64,000 bases of DNA from Oribacterium sp. KHPX15 (GCF_900107835.1 NZ_FNRG01000016.1:25956-89955); one strand, 5' to 3'. Shown: positions 44,115-54,652, counted from the first letter of the stretch. Notes: generated from the letters alone by a model not told the origin. Made by a program: numbers and translations.

Positions 44115-46409
44115 TTATTTATTATGACCAAACTTGTTGTAGTTGATGAGGCATCCGTCCTGAACTATCTGACGCTCATTCTCTGTCATAGGAAGAACAT
44201 AAAGCCCAATCTCTGTGGCCTTTCCGTCCTTGATAACGTATGCCTTGATGTCATCAAGCTTGTTATCCTGAAGAGCCTTCTTTATACCAGGAACATAGAT
44301 GTAATCATCTACCTCGAACTTGTCAGGCTCGCCCTTGAGATGGAAGGGAACCATACCCCAGTTCATACAGTTGGATCTGTATCTCTTTGTAGCATACTCC
44401 TGAGTGATGTTTGCAAGAGCTCCGAGAACTCTCTGGCAGGAAGCAGCCTGCTCACGGGCAGAACCGTCACCCGGCTTGTTAGCATAGATTGTAGAACCGA
44501 TCTCAACGTCTGAAGCCTTAACATTCTCCTGACCGGGAATTGTATTGATCACCTTGAATACATCAGCTATCTCTGCAGGAACATTTCCGTTCTTACGCTC
44601 AGCCTCAAGATCTCTTACAGCCTTAGCCTTTCCAACATACTGAGGATCTCTTCTTGAAAGTGTGAACTCAGCAAGTCCGAGAGGATTTGATCTGTAAGAT
44701 GAAGTCTCACCTGAAGGGATAAGCTCATCAGTTGTTGTTACAGGATCAAGTATCTTTGATGCAACCTTAAGGAGAATATTGTCTGTCATCTCCTCCTGCT
44801 CAGGCCAATCCTTGATGTTAGGTCCGAAACGAAGCTCTGTATCAAGCTTAGCTTCACCTACGCCCTGATACAGTCTGTTTCTGTAAGCCTTGTCATCGTA
44901 GTTGTACTCAGGGATATCGCCCCAGCAATCAAGCTCTTCAGCTGATGTAAGGATACCCTTGTTAGCTGCAGTAGCCGCGATTGAACGGGCATCCATGAGA
45001 CATACTGCTGACATCTGTCCGTTACCGGGCTTTGAACCTTCACGGTTAGGGAAGTTACGGGTTGTATGACGAATTGAAAGAGCATTGTTGGCAGGTGTAT
45101 CACCGGCACCGAAGCAAGGTCCGCAGAATGCTGAACGGATGATAGCACCGGCATCCATAAGATCTGCAAGAAGTCCCTTACGGTCAAGGTCTGTGTAAAC
45201 AGGCTGTGATGAAGGATATACGCTGAGATAGAACTCACCGTCACCGATGTTCTTATCCTTAAGGGCATGTGCAGCCTCAACAACGTTTGTATAGTTACCG
45301 CCGGCACAGCCTGCGATAATTCCCTGCTGTACCTGAAGCTTATGATCAGCTGTGATCTTATCAAGAAGAGTGAAGTGTGCTCTTCCCTCTGCTACCTTCT
45401 CTGCTTCCTTCTCTGTCTCGCGGAGGATATCCTCAAGGTTTGCATAGAGCTCTGTGATCTCATAAGCATTTGAAGGATGGAATGGAAGTGCGATCATAGG
45501 ACGGATAGCTGAAAGATCGATCTCTACACAACCATCATAGTATGCAACCTGTGCCGGATCCAGCTGCTTGAAATCCTCTCCTCTTCCATGCTTTGTAAGG
45601 AATGCCTTTGTATCGTCGTCTGTTCTCCAAACAGAAGAAAGACATGTGGTCTCGGTTGTCATAACATCTATGCCGTTTCTGTAGTCTGTTGTCATAGATG
45701 AAACGCCGGGTCCTACGAACTCCATTACCTTATTCTTAACGTAGCCGTTCTTGAATACTGCCTTAACGATTGCAAGTGCAATATCATGAGGTCCTACGAA
45801 TGGAGCAGGCTTTCCTGTAAGGTAGATACAAACTACACCGGGATATGCAACATCATAGGTCTGCTGAAGGAGCTGCTTTGAAAGCTCTCCGCCGCCCTCA
45901 CCGATAGCCATGGTTCCGAGAGCACCGTAACGTGTGTGTGAATCAGATCCGAGGATCATCTTTCCGCCGCCTGCGAATTTCTCACGCATGAACTGGTGAC
46001 AAACTGCAATGTGAGGAGGAACATAGATTCCGCCGTACTTCTTTGCAGATGTAAGACCGAAATAGTGGTCATCATCATTGATTGTTCCGCCTACTGCGCA
46101 AAGTGAGTTGTGGCAGCATGTAAGAACATAAGGAAGAGGGAACTTCTCCATTCCTGAAGCTCTTGCTGTCTGGATGATACCTACATAAGTGATATCGTGT
46201 GATACCATTGCATCAAACTTGATCTTGAGATCATCCATGTTTGAATTGGTATTGTGAGACTTCATGATACCATATGCGATAGTACCCTTCTTTGCCTCTG
46301 CCTTGTCTGCAGCCTTGCCGGTAAGCTGCTCTACCTTAGCTGCTTCCTTCTCGGGAACGATTTCTTTTCCGTTTACGAGATATACGCCGCCTTCATGAAG
46401 CTTGACCAT
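44115..46409 (-). CDS. Aconitase-family hydratase, YbhJ-like (copy 1)
   Basis: Iron-sulfur hydratase of the aconitase superfamily; 764 aa, the length of E. coli YbhJ (about 753), shorter than AcnA and longer than mitochondrial-type aconitase. The [4Fe-4S] ligands are Cys368 (AGCAGG) and Cys429/Cys432 (FCGPCFG), and [19 protein letters not shown] and [14 protein letters not shown] [15 protein letters not shown] are substrate-binding motifs. Likely reaction: interconversion of citrate, cis-aconitate and isocitrate or a close analogue; the exact substrate is not known. Copy 2 at 58448-60715 shares more than half of its residues by eye. It lies after the carrier gene and before citDEF, with its own terminator and a box at 46603-46646. 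Confidence 0.88.
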   Translation of the reverse strand: MVKLHEGGVYLVNGKEIVPEKEAAKVEQLTGKAADKAEAKKGTIAYGIMKSHNTNSNMDDLKIKFDAMVSHDITYVGIIQTARASGMEKFPLPYVLTCCHNSLCAVGGTINDDDHYFGLTSAKKYGGIYVPPHIAVCHQFMREKFAGGGKMILGSDSHTRYGALGTMAIGEGGGELSKQLLQQTYDVAYPGVVCIYLTGKPAPFVGPHDIALAIVKAVFKNGYVKNKVMEFVGPGVSSMTTDYRNGIDVMTTETTCLSSVWRTDDDTKAFLTKHGRGEDFKQLDPAQVAYYDGCVEIDLSAIRPMIALPFHPSNAYEITELYANLEDILRETEKEAEKVAEGRAHFTLLDKITADHKLQVQQGIIAGCAGGNYTNVVEAAHALKDKNIGDGEFYLSVYPSSQPVYTDLDRKGLLADLMDAGAIIRSAFCGPCFGAGDTPANNALSIRHTTRNFPNREGSKPGNGQMSAVCLMDARSIAATAANKGILTSAEELDCWGDIPEYNYDDKAYRNRLYQGVGEAKLDTELRFGPNIKDWPEQEEMTDNILLKVASKILDPVTTTDELIPSGETSSYRSNPLGLAEFTLSRRDPQYVGKAKAVRDLEAERKNGNVPAEIADVFKVINTIPGQENVKASDVEIGSTIYANKPGDGSAREQAASCQRVLGALANITQEYATKRYRSNCMNWGMVPFHLKGEPDKFEVDDYIYVPGIKKALQDNKLDDIKAYVIKDGKATEIGLYVLPMTENERQIVQDGCLINYNKFGHNK

Positions 46410-46602
46410 AATAAAACCTCCTTAATAGTGCCCTTACGGGTTAAAATATACGTTTTTGAAAATCCATAGACATATGCACATTGCACAATTCCGATGTGGC
46501 TTTCAATAGTAAATTTACGTTTATTGTAGCACATTTTTAATCTGCAATCCGCTTTATGCCATCAATTATCTATGCAAATATATTAATTCAGATATGAATA
46601 TT

Positions 46603-46646
46603 AGTAAAATATATATATCGATATAAAAGCCATAGGCATTTCCTAT
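46603..46646 (-). promoter_or_regulatory. Conserved promoter block with LysR-type box, aconitase 1
   Basis: AGTAAAATATAT at 46603 and ATAGGCATTTCCTAT (46632-46646), again 29 bp apart as before citD. Confidence 0.7.
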
Positions 46647-46686
46647 TACCTTCATCGCCCTGTATACAATCTTCCTATGCTTTCGA

Positions 46687-46733
46687 GAAAAAACATGCCG
46701 TTCCTACCACATTTTCCTATGAGTAGGAACGGC
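46687..46733 (-). terminator. Terminator of the carrier gene
   Basis: GCCGTTCCTAC and GTAGGAACGGC (46697-46733) with a T-run on the minus strand (46687-46693). Confidence 0.85.
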
Positions 46734-46784
46734 GCTTTTTATTCATCTATCAGGATGAAGCTTTGATCTGATTTAAATCCGGAA

Positions 46785-48071
46785 TTAATAGAAGAGATGT
46801 CCGAGATTAAATACACCGAGTGCAGCCATGATTACGTTGATTACAACGTTCATTACTGATAAGAGGAAAAGAGTCTTGAACATCTTGTTCATCTCATCTG
46901 TTGTTGTCTCCTTAGCTGCTGAGTAAGAAGACATGATGATAGCACCACCGGTTGAAAGAGGGCTGATAGCTGCAGCAAATGATGTAGCTGTAACTGCTGA
47001 TATAAGCTCTACATAGCTTACATTTGATCCGAATGTCTTAACAATGTTGTCACAGATAGGATAAAGTGTAGGCATTACAACACCGGTTGTTGAACTTACC
47101 CATGAAAGGATACCTGAAGTAGCTGCCATGATAGGTGCTGCTGTGCTCTGGTTCATATGTGAGCTTAAGAAATCTGATACAAGTGTGATACCGCCGAGCT
47201 TGTCGATAACATTTACAAGTACGCCTACACCACAGATGAGCATCAGTGTGCCCCAAGGGATTGACTTAATAGCCTTCTTCTCATCTGCACATCCGAGAAG
47301 GATAAGTACTGCAGCTGCAACGAATGCGAAAAGTCCTGTGTCAAGCTTGAAACCGATACATGCAACAACCATGATAACAATAGCTGCAACTGTGATCTTC
47401 TGATCTCTGTTAAATGCAGGAATATCTGAAAGCTTAAGAGGGTTGTCTCCCTTTACCTTGTATCCCTTGTAGTAGATGTAAAGAATAAGTGTGAAAACGA
47501 AACCAGAAAGAAGTGTTGTAAGGAAAAGGTGAGTGCCAAATCCTGTGTATCCCAGAGGCTCACTGAGGTTCTTAGCAAGGATACCCGTCATGGATAATGT
47601 GGAAGCACATCCTGCATTAGCACCAAGCTTAGCATAAAGAGCGGTTGCCATAGGGTTGATATCAAGCTCAAATGCAAGATATACAGCGAAGGTTGTCATA
47701 AGGATTCCGGCTGCGATATGTCCGGGTCCGATAGCTGAGATGAATGCTGAAAGAGCAAACATCAATATCGGTATAAGATAAGTTCTCTTTCCTACGAGAG
47801 CTACGATTTTCTTGGAGAAAAGATCAAGTGTACCATTCTGTGAAGCCATTCCGAAGAAGAAGGTAACACCTACAAGTGTAACAAACATGGAGCTTGAAAA
47901 GCCCTTTGAAATATCCTTTGCAGACATCTGTCCTGCAAGTCCCAGGATGAATGCCGCACCGATTGAAAAGAAACCGATATTTATCTTTTTGATAAATCCA
48001 ATTGCAACTACTACCGCCAGTACTACCAGCGAAATCAAGTTCATATGCTGTGAAAGAACTTCTAAATTCAT
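46785..48071 (-). CDS. Ion-coupled di/tricarboxylate carrier (MatC/SLC13-like, IT superfamily)
   Basis: 428 aa, about 10-12 membrane helices. The N-terminus LISLVVLAVVVAIGFIKKINIGFF fits the MatC dicarboxylate-carrier type, and SWVSSTTGVVMPTLYPIC plus AISPLSTGGAIIMSSY are the two re-entrant SxxT/G-rich motifs of ion transporters of this group. It lies between a PrpF-like and an aconitase-like gene, as ybhI does between ybhH and ybhJ in E. coli. Substrate: probably a tricarboxylate such as aconitate or citrate (inference). Confidence 0.88.
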   Translation of the reverse strand: MNLEVLSQHMNLISLVVLAVVVAIGFIKKINIGFFSIGAAFILGLAGQMSAKDISKGFSSSMFVTLVGVTFFFGMASQNGTLDLFSKKIVALVGKRTYLIPILMFALSAFISAIGPGHIAAGILMTTFAVYLAFELDINPMATALYAKLGANAGCASTLSMTGILAKNLSEPLGYTGFGTHLFLTTLLSGFVFTLILYIYYKGYKVKGDNPLKLSDIPAFNRDQKITVAAIVIMVVACIGFKLDTGLFAFVAAAVLILLGCADEKKAIKSIPWGTLMLICGVGVLVNVIDKLGGITLVSDFLSSHMNQSTAAPIMAATSGILSWVSSTTGVVMPTLYPICDNIVKTFGSNVSYVELISAVTATSFAAAISPLSTGGAIIMSSYSAAKETTTDEMNKMFKTLFLLSVMNVVINVIMAALGVFNLGHLFY

Positions 48072-48222
48072 TTTTTTAATCTCCTAAATTTTTCCGAGGC
48101 TGAATGCCTCTACCATAGATTCAAATACTATTAATTTTATAAACAAAGACTTTATATTCTGACTTCCGATTCCGTTTTGCCCGAACCGGAAGAACCTTAC
48201 TCTATACTGTTGTGCATTTTCA

Positions 48223-49386
48223 TCAGCCTCTGACAACTGCATTACCTTCCATAATAAGATTTGCAGTTCTGAATCCGAAGGTGTCATCAATCTTTGGCAC
48301 ACCAGGCTTCTCTGCATCAGCCACATAATCAACACCGCACTCAAGGATACCGCTTGCATGTCCTATACGGATGAACTGAGTATCTGTTCCTGCTGAAAGA
48401 ACCTTGTTTACAACGCTTCCCTCAACTACTGCTGCAGCCGCTGTACACATAGCCCCTGTCATTGCGTAACTTGGATGGGCCTTCTGCATTGACATCATTC
48501 TGGAGAGAAGGTCAATGTTTTCTTTCTTGATTTCCTTGCCATCCATAGTTGTGTAATCCGCAGCTTCGGAAACGAAGGTCATCTTTGGTATACCCGGTGT
48601 CTCCCATGCTGACTTTGTATAATCATCGATGAGACCAAGCTTTACTGCCGCAAGACCTCTTACCTTTTCAAGAAGATCAAGCTTTTCAGCATCGCCGTTA
48701 ATGTCATCAGATGTCTCACCGCCGTTTAAGCCAAGGCTCTGTGCCTTTACAAATACCAGCGGATTTGCTGCATCAACTATGGAAACCTCAACCTTACCGA
48801 AATCAGGAACATCCAGGACATCTACAGCATTTCCTGTAGGAAGAAGTCCTTTTCCAAGGGTTCCTGCCGGATCTATAAATTTAAGCTTTATGGTGGATGC
48901 TGTTCCGGGAACTCCGGCTATAGCGAAATCGCCGTCATAAACTACTTCTCCGTCTTCAGTCTTAACTTCCTCTTCAATGATCTTATCAGTGTTTGTGTTG
49001 AAGACGCGAACGCTTGTCATTCCGTCCTTTACTTCAACCAGTCCCTTTTCAATTGCGAAAGGACCTACACCGGAAGAAATATTTCCGCAGTTTCCTTTGT
49101 AGCTTACGATTGGCTTATCAACCGATACCTGAGCGAAGGTGTAATCAACATCTGCATCAGGTCTGTCAGATTTCTTAATGATAGCAACCTTACTGGTTAC
49201 TGACTGTGAACCGCCAAGTCCGTCTATCTGCTTTTGGTCAGGGCTTCCCATGAGTCTCAGAAGGATATTATCCCACTCATTTTTGTCCTTTGGAAGGTCG
49301 CTTTCAAGAATGTAAACGCCTTTGCTGGTTCCGCCCCTGATGATAGTAACCGGCAGCTTCATCGCACTTCCTTGCATCTTTCCCAT
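48223..49386 (-). CDS. PrpF-family isomerase (copy 1, YbhH-like)
   Basis: 387 aa, diaminopimelate-epimerase-like fold. RGGTSKGVYIL, GSPDQKQIDGLGG, SKVAIIKK with Lys66 and YKGNCGN with Cys100 correspond to the Lys and Cys at the active site of PrpF. PrpF proteins move or flip the double bond of (methyl)aconitate; Shewanella PrpF was crystallised with trans-aconitate. ATG at 49386 has AAGGAG 6 bp upstream. First gene of the carrier/aconitase block, divergent from a LysR gene. Confidence 0.88.
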   Translation of the reverse strand: MGKMQGSAMKLPVTIIRGGTSKGVYILESDLPKDKNEWDNILLRLMGSPDQKQIDGLGGSQSVTSKVAIIKKSDRPDADVDYTFAQVSVDKPIVSYKGNCGNISSGVGPFAIEKGLVEVKDGMTSVRVFNTNTDKIIEEEVKTEDGEVVYDGDFAIAGVPGTASTIKLKFIDPAGTLGKGLLPTGNAVDVLDVPDFGKVEVSIVDAANPLVFVKAQSLGLNGGETSDDINGDAEKLDLLEKVRGLAAVKLGLIDDYTKSAWETPGIPKMTFVSEAADYTTMDGKEIKKENIDLLSRMMSMQKAHPSYAMTGAMCTAAAAVVEGSVVNKVLSAGTDTQFIRIGHASGILECGVDYVADAEKPGVPKIDDTFGFRTANLIMEGNAVVRG

Positions 49387-49628
49387 ATTATCTCCTTTTG
49401 CTTCCACTTCCTTAAAGCTCAGCATCTTAATAGTCAGATCGGGAAATGTTACTCATCGGGGGATGACGAGCAACATTTCGTTAGGTTTTCAATGAACAAG
49501 TGCGCATTTGTTTCTGTATCTTTACAATAGCATTTGTATTTTTATATATCCAATGCATTTATTCGATAAAAAGTATGCATTGGACGTATAGTTTTGCCTG
49601 TGATATGATTAAAAGGCAGGAGGTACTT
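49387..49628. promoter_or_regulatory. Divergent prpF-like / lysR control region with large operator
   Basis: It holds the perfect 10-bp inverted repeat TCCAATGCAT..ATGCATTGGA (49549-49584, 16 bp between), the arms extending to 15 bp with two mismatches, typical of a LysR recognition site. A stem-loop AAATGTT..AACATTT (49444-49478) lies near the isomerase gene. Confidence 0.75.
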
Positions 49629-50543
49629 ATGGATTTTAAGGATTTGACTTATCTTATAGCTATAGAAAAATATGGAAATATTTCGAAGGCGGCGGAAGCG
49701 CTATTCCTTTCTCAGCCTTCGCTTTCAAGATTTTTGCAGAATACTGAGTCCTATGTTGGACAGCCTTTGTTTAATCGAATAGGGAATAAATATGTACCTA
49801 CTTATGTTGGACAGCGTTATATTGCGAGAGCAAAGGAAATTTTAAACATTAAAAAAGAACTTGATCAGGAAGTCGGAGACATTCTGAAGAATGATTCCGG
49901 TTTGCTTAATGTGGGCTTCCCGGCCATGAGAGGGACCTACATGCTTCCATGTACTCTTCCTATCTTCCACAGCCTGTATCCCAATGTAAAGATAAAGATT
50001 CATGAGGAAAGTTCCAACCGCCTTAACGAACTGATACTCAATGGTGACATTGATCTGGCTTTCTACAATCAGCCGGATGACAACCCTAACATCGAAACTG
50101 AGATCATAAGCCATGAGGAGATGGTGCTGGTAATGTCTCCGGATAATCCTCTTTGCGAAATGGCTTACCCTATGGAGGGCTGCCGCTACCCACATCTGGA
50201 TCTGAATCTTCTGGAAGAAAAGGGTCAGGGTGTGATAATGCAGAATCCTAATCAGCGTACAAGGACCATAGTAGACAGACTTTTCCGTCAGCATCATGTC
50301 ACTCCGAATATCATTTTGGAAACCAGTAATATCCGTGCTGAAGCGGAGCTTGCTTCCAGGAATTACGGTGTCTGTTTCATTACCGAGACTCATCTGAAGC
50401 ATATGAAGCTCGACAAACCGCTGAAGTTTTTTTCCGTGGGTGACCCAAGCACTCCCATCAATTTTGTTGCGGCGTACAGGAAGAACAGTTATCTGCCGTA
50501 TCATGCTACGGAGTATATTAAGATTGTGAGGGACTTCACTTGA
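49629..50543 (+). CDS. LysR-family regulator (1)
   Basis: 304 aa. HTH in MDFKDLTYLIAIEKYGNISKAAEALFLSQPSLSRFLQ and a periplasmic-binding-like effector domain (GLLNVGFPAMRGTYMLP). Start fixed by AGGAGG 5 bp before the ATG; the open frame upstream is not coding. Divergent from the PrpF-like gene across a palindrome, the classical layout of a LysR activator with its target. Position matches ybhD of E. coli. Its ligand is probably a tricarboxylate. Confidence 0.93.
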   Translation: MDFKDLTYLIAIEKYGNISKAAEALFLSQPSLSRFLQNTESYVGQPLFNRIGNKYVPTYVGQRYIARAKEILNIKKELDQEVGDILKNDSGLLNVGFPAMRGTYMLPCTLPIFHSLYPNVKIKIHEESSNRLNELILNGDIDLAFYNQPDDNPNIETEIISHEEMVLVMSPDNPLCEMAYPMEGCRYPHLDLNLLEEKGQGVIMQNPNQRTRTIVDRLFRQHHVTPNIILETSNIRAEAELASRNYGVCFITETHLKHMKLDKPLKFFSVGDPSTPINFVAAYRKNSYLPYHATEYIKIVRDFT

Positions 50544-50550
50544 TTTTTTA

Positions 50551-50583
50551 AAAAAGACAGGGCGCCAACATGCCCTGTCTTTA
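50551..50583. terminator. Bidirectional terminator between lysR and response regulator genes
   Basis: AAGACAGGGC..GCCCTGTCTT with A-run on the left and T-run on the right; it serves both converging genes. Confidence 0.9.
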
Positions 50584-50589
50584 TCTTTA

Positions 50590-51291
50590 TCACGTCTCTG
50601 TCTGATCAAATCTGTAACCCACACCGCGAACTGTTTTCAAATATACTGGATTTTTCGGATCTGCTTCTATTTTGCTTCTTATACGTTTTACGTATACCGT
50701 AACCGTGTTTTCATCCACTACTGCGCCGCTGTCGTCCCAGATCTGGCGGTAGAGTTGTTCTTTGGTGAAGACTTCGCCGGGATGTTCCATAAAGAAGCGG
50801 AAAAGGGCGGTTTCGCGGCCGGTGAAGTCAAGAGGTTCTCCGTCTTTCAGGCATTCCATCTTCAGGGTATCGACGCTGAAGGGTCCTGCTTTTAGCTGGT
50901 TGACATTTGCCTGGGCGTAGACCTGGGATCTTCGGATAAGTGCTTTTACATTCTGTATAAGCAGGGCTGTATGGAAGGGTTTCGTGATATAGCTGTCGGC
51001 ACCGTACAGGAGTCCCGTCATCTGATCGGTTTCATCTGATTTTCCGGACAGCATTAGAACCGGAGTCATGTCATTGGCAGCCCTCATTTGCCGGAGCACT
51101 TCATAACCTCCCACGTTTTCCATCATCACGTCCAGTATGATAAGACTGAATTTCTGCTCCTTCAGAAGCTGCAGGGCAATGCTTCCGTCGTGAGCTTCTG
51201 TCACACGCATCCCCTCCCGCTTCAATGCGGTACGTATCGCCATACGTATCGAAATCTCATCATCTACCACCAGTATGTTTTCATTAGCCAT
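50590..51291 (-). CDS. OmpR-family response regulator (TctD-like)
   Basis: 233 aa. Receiver domain with DD at 10-11, phospho-acceptor Asp54 in IILDVMM and Lys in YITKPFH, then a winged-helix output with FTGRETALFRFFMEH and VYVKRIRSKIE. It lies just after tctA, and a sensor kinase gene flanks the other side of tctCBA, the arrangement expected for TctD/TctE-type citrate sensing. ATG at 51291 with GGGGAG 6 bp upstream. Confidence 0.92.
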   Translation of the reverse strand: MANENILVVDDEISIRMAIRTALKREGMRVTEAHDGSIALQLLKEQKFSLIILDVMMENVGGYEVLRQMRAANDMTPVLMLSGKSDETDQMTGLLYGADSYITKPFHTALLIQNVKALIRRSQVYAQANVNQLKAGPFSVDTLKMECLKDGEPLDFTGRETALFRFFMEHPGEVFTKEQLYRQIWDDSGAVVDENTVTVYVKRIRSKIEADPKNPVYLKTVRGVGYRFDQTET

Positions 51292-51341
51292 ATAATGCTC
51301 CCCTTCGATTTTCATCCTTTCGTATCATAATACCATAAAAA

Positions 51342-51366
51342 GAGCTCCCGCACAGTGCGGAAGCTC
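51342..51366 (-). terminator. Terminator of tctA
   Basis: GAGCTcCCGCAC/GTGCGGaAGCTC hairpin with CTTTTTAT on the minus strand, 28 bp beyond tctA. Confidence 0.85.
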
Positions 51367-51393
51367 CGAATATTTACAGTTTCTATTATGAAA

Positions 51394-52896
51394 TTATGCT
51401 GCCTTCTTCTTTGAAATAAGAGGCTTAACAAACGGATATACAAGCATGATCACACAAGCTGTTACAATCACGAATGTGATAGGCTTTGAGAATATAGCAA
51501 TGATACTACCGTTTGTGAGTGTATATGCTCTACGGAAGTTAGACTCACACATCTGTCCAAGTACGAGACCAAGAACAAGTGCTGCTGAGTTGTACTTAAG
51601 CTTTGAGAACAGATATCCAATGATACCTGCACCTACCATGAGAACAACGTCACCTGTGTTGTTGTTTGTAGCATAAGCACCGATGGTTGCAAGGATAACG
51701 ATAACCGGTCCAAGGATTGAATATGGAACAGAAAGAATCTTTGCAAATACCTTAGCGATACCCATGGAAACGATAACCATGACGATATTGGTAACGAACA
51801 TTGATGCAAATACAGATGCAAGGTACTCAGGCTGCTGCTTGATAAGAAGCGGTCCTACCTGTACACCCTGGATAACGAGGGCTGTCATCATGATAGCAGC
51901 TGCGTTACCACCCGGGATACCAAGTGAAAGAAGAGGAACCATGGCACCACCGGTAGCACCGTTGTTAGCTGCCTCGGAAGCTACGATACCGTCAGGGATA
52001 CCTGTACCGAGAAGTTCAGGATGCTTTGAAACCTTCTTCTCAATTGCATATGCAAGGAATGAAGCGATGGTTGCGCCGGCACCCGGAAGGATACCTACTA
52101 CTGTACCGAGAACTGAAGCACGGATCATTGTCCACTTTGTCTCCCAGAGTTCCTTAAGTGAAGGAAGCTTTGCAGATGTATCTCCACCCTTTGCGGTAGA
52201 ATCCTTCTCTACATCAATCTTTTTCTGCTTGTTTGTCTGCTTCAGAACCTCAGTTACGGCAAAGAGACCGATCATTACAGGGATCATCTCGATACCACCA
52301 AGAAGTGTTGAGCTTCCGAAGGTGAAACGAGCGATACCAAGCATAGGATCCATACCGATACATGCAAGTAAAAGTCCTATACATCCTGAAATAAGAGTCT
52401 TAACGATATTATCACTGTCAAGACATGAAAGAACGGAAAGTCCAAGGAAGGATACTGCGAAAAGCTCTGAAGGTCCGAACTTAAGAGCAACTGCTGCAAG
52501 CTGTGGTGAAATAAGAGCCATAGCGAAAGCTGCTACAAGTCCACCGAATGCAGATGCAATAAGTGAATATCCAAGAGCCTTACCTGCCTCACCTCTCTGA
52601 GCCATTGGGTAACCGTCAAAGGTTGTGGGCGCAGATGAAGGAGTTCCGGGAATCTTGAAAAGGATAGCTGTGATTCCGCCTCCGGTAATGGATGCACAGT
52701 AAACTGATACAAGGAATGCGATAGCAACGATTGGCTTCATCGCATATGCAAAAGGCAGTGCAAGGGCAACCGCCATGGATGCTGAAACACCCGGCATTGC
52801 ACCGAAGATAACGCCGATGATGGTACCACCTACGATAAAGAGGAAGGTAGCAGGCGCAAATACTATAGAAAATCCTGTTGCAAGTAAATCAAACAT
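51394..52896 (-). CDS. tctA: Tripartite tricarboxylate transporter, large membrane subunit
   Basis: 500 aa, about 12 helices. The two signature stretches GVIFGAMPGVSASMAVALAL near 28-47 and GILPGAGATIASFLAY near 270 mark the TctA family. Together with TctB and the binding protein TctC it imports citrate or other (tri)carboxylates using an ion gradient. Third gene of tctCBA. Confidence 0.97.
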   Translation of the reverse strand: MFDLLATGFSIVFAPATFLFIVGGTIIGVIFGAMPGVSASMAVALALPFAYAMKPIVAIAFLVSVYCASITGGGITAILFKIPGTPSSAPTTFDGYPMAQRGEAGKALGYSLIASAFGGLVAAFAMALISPQLAAVALKFGPSELFAVSFLGLSVLSCLDSDNIVKTLISGCIGLLLACIGMDPMLGIARFTFGSSTLLGGIEMIPVMIGLFAVTEVLKQTNKQKKIDVEKDSTAKGGDTSAKLPSLKELWETKWTMIRASVLGTVVGILPGAGATIASFLAYAIEKKVSKHPELLGTGIPDGIVASEAANNGATGGAMVPLLSLGIPGGNAAAIMMTALVIQGVQVGPLLIKQQPEYLASVFASMFVTNIVMVIVSMGIAKVFAKILSVPYSILGPVIVILATIGAYATNNNTGDVVLMVGAGIIGYLFSKLKYNSAALVLGLVLGQMCESNFRRAYTLTNGSIIAIFSKPITFVIVTACVIMLVYPFVKPLISKKKAA

Positions 52897-52911
52897 ACTC
52901 TTATCTCCTCC

Positions 52912-53415
52912 TTAGAACGGTAATATTTTTTCAAATGTAAGTGCAAGCTCACGGAAGAAACCTGTTCCTCTTGGAAGCATGATGTCAAGAGCACCCTGGA
53001 AAAGAATATAAATTACTATGGTGATAAGAACCGAAATGATTGCAAGCTTAGGGATATTATCTGCCTTAAGCAGAATTCCGTAACCTATAAGGAACAGAAT
53101 ACATGATGGAACAAATCCGATGGTAGGAAGTACCAGTGCAAGGATTGCAACTGCTACCATACCTATGAAAAGCTTACTCTTGAAGAATCCTGCAACATCA
53201 ATATCTGATGCGATGGTCTTTCCATCTGCCTTCATCTTCTTAAGTGAAGTAACGATATTTGCCACTGAAAGAACTATCATGATGGTCAGAATGATCTGTG
53301 GCCAGAATGCAGCACCAAGCTCTGTAGGTGATGCTACAGCTGCAGGGTCTGAACCGATCATCACAAAAAGTCCTATTCCTGCAATGATTAAAACTGCTGA
53401 AAAAATGATATCCAA
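52912..53415 (-). CDS. tctB: Tripartite tricarboxylate transporter, small membrane subunit
   Basis: 167 aa, four helices, poorly conserved as is usual for TctB; recognised by size, helix pattern (VLIIAGIGLFVMIGS; AFWPQIILTIMIVLSV) and place between tctC and tctA, 15 bp from the latter. Confidence 0.92.
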   Translation of the reverse strand: MDIIFSAVLIIAGIGLFVMIGSDPAAVASPTELGAAFWPQIILTIMIVLSVANIVTSLKKMKADGKTIASDIDVAGFFKSKLFIGMVAVAILALVLPTIGFVPSCILFLIGYGILLKADNIPKLAIISVLITIVIYILFQGALDIMLPRGTGFFRELALTFEKILPF

Positions 53416-53499
53416 AATAAATCCCCCTTTTTGAAAATCGGGGAAACAAACAACTTGTTCCCCCGACCAAACCTAACTCTTTAACAAAAATACCTGAGA

Positions 53500-54534
53500 T
53501 TACTTATTACCAAAGAGAGCTGTAAGGTTCTGATAGTCTGAATCCCACTCAGCTGTGTAATCAGCTGTGTTGAGCCAGCCCTGTCTCTGGTCAAGACCCT
53601 GCTGCTTGCAGAACTCCTGGAAAGAATCAGATGCAACAGCCTTCTCAGCAGCTGCCTCAAATGCCTTTATAGCTGCATCAGGTGTTCCAGGGATGTAGAA
53701 GATACCACGTGCAGGACCATAAGTTGTCTCGTTGTTGATATCAGCTGTTGTCTGAACATTCTCCCAACCTGCAAGTGTAAGATGCTGATCTGTACAAGCA
53801 CCGATAACCTTCATATCGCCTGACTCTACCATTGCAGATACCTCAGCAGGACCCTCACATCCAAGGTTGATGTGTCCACCTACGATATCAGCATTGAGCT
53901 GTGAACCCTCTGTATAAGCAACAGCCTCAACCTCGCCGTCAAATGCACCCTGTACGCAAGCTGCATCAAGACCTGTGATAGTCATAACACCGCACTTTAC
54001 AGAACCAGGATTTGCCTTAAGGTACTCCTTGAGCTCTTCCATGTTGTTGTATGGCTCATCCTTACCTGCTACGAAAACGTTAACGTCATGTACGAGCTGG
54101 CAAAGAGGCTTTACTGAACCGTAAACATCGAAGTCTGTAGCTCCTGTGATCTGAGCGAGCATAGGTGACTGTGTGCAGAGGAGATATGTATATCCGTCTG
54201 CAGGCTGTGATGAAGCGAACTGAACACCTGTAACTCCGCCTGCTCCTGACTTGTTGTTTACAACAACCTTAACGCCGATCTCACTCTCAAGAGCTGTAGC
54301 AAATGCTCTGAGTGTTGTATCAGCTCCACCGCCTGTTCCCCAAGGACAAACGATTTCAATGTTGCGCTCCCAGGTCCAGTCGCTTGCTGCAGCATCTCCG
54401 CCTGCAGGAGCCTCTGTCTTGGCATCTCCGCCTGCAGCCTTAGTCTCAGTAGGTGTAGATGATCCACAACCTGTAAGAACTGCCATTGACATAGCCGCAA
54501 GAATTGCGACAGTACCTAAAAATGATTTTTTCAT
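53500..54534 (-). CDS. tctC: Tricarboxylate-binding lipoprotein
   Basis: 344 aa. Lipobox LTGC with Cys23, Ala/Thr linker, then the Bug/TctC fold: ERNIEIVCPWGTGGGADTTLRA, VVNNKSGAGGVTGVQFA, PADGYTYLL. Binds the substrate outside and delivers it to TctAB. First gene of tctCBA. Its promoter carries a motif shared with the histidine kinase promoter. Confidence 0.96.
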   Translation of the reverse strand: MKKSFLGTVAILAAMSMAVLTGCGSSTPTETKAAGGDAKTEAPAGGDAAASDWTWERNIEIVCPWGTGGGADTTLRAFATALESEIGVKVVVNNKSGAGGVTGVQFASSQPADGYTYLLCTQSPMLAQITGATDFDVYGSVKPLCQLVHDVNVFVAGKDEPYNNMEELKEYLKANPGSVKCGVMTITGLDAACVQGAFDGEVEAVAYTEGSQLNADIVGGHINLGCEGPAEVSAMVESGDMKVIGACTDQHLTLAGWENVQTTADINNETTYGPARGIFYIPGTPDAAIKAFEAAAEKAVASDSFQEFCKQQGLDQRQGWLNTADYTAEWDSDYQNLTALFGNK

Positions 54535-54565
54535 AATAGAACTTCTCCTTTCGTTCTTTAACCTA

Positions 54566-54616
54566 TGGGCACATTATATTTTTCATTGCATTTGAAGGCA
54601 ATATTTTGGGCACATT
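54566..54616. promoter_or_regulatory. Direct repeat in tctC promoter
   Basis: TGGGCACATT occurs at 54566-54575 and again at 54607-54616, 41 bp (about four helical turns) apart, a spacing that suits a protein bound on one DNA face. Confidence 0.5.
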
Positions 54617-54622
54617 TAACAA

Positions 54623-54641
54623 TGACAGTTTTGTCATAAAA
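54623..54641. promoter_or_regulatory. Shared motif, tctC promoter
   Basis: TGACAGTTTTGTCATAAAA, 89 bp before the tctC ATG. A near copy occurs 86 bp before the kinase gene (56922-56940). Probable site of the response regulator. Confidence 0.6.
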
Positions 54642-54652
54642 CTAACAGAGGG

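Larger units (their letters stand above)
46410..46784 (-). promoter_or_regulatory. Region upstream of first aconitase gene
   Basis: 375 bp with the conserved LysR-type block (46603-46646) and the terminator of the carrier gene (46687-46733). The rest is AT-rich leader, with no gene seen. Confidence 0.6.
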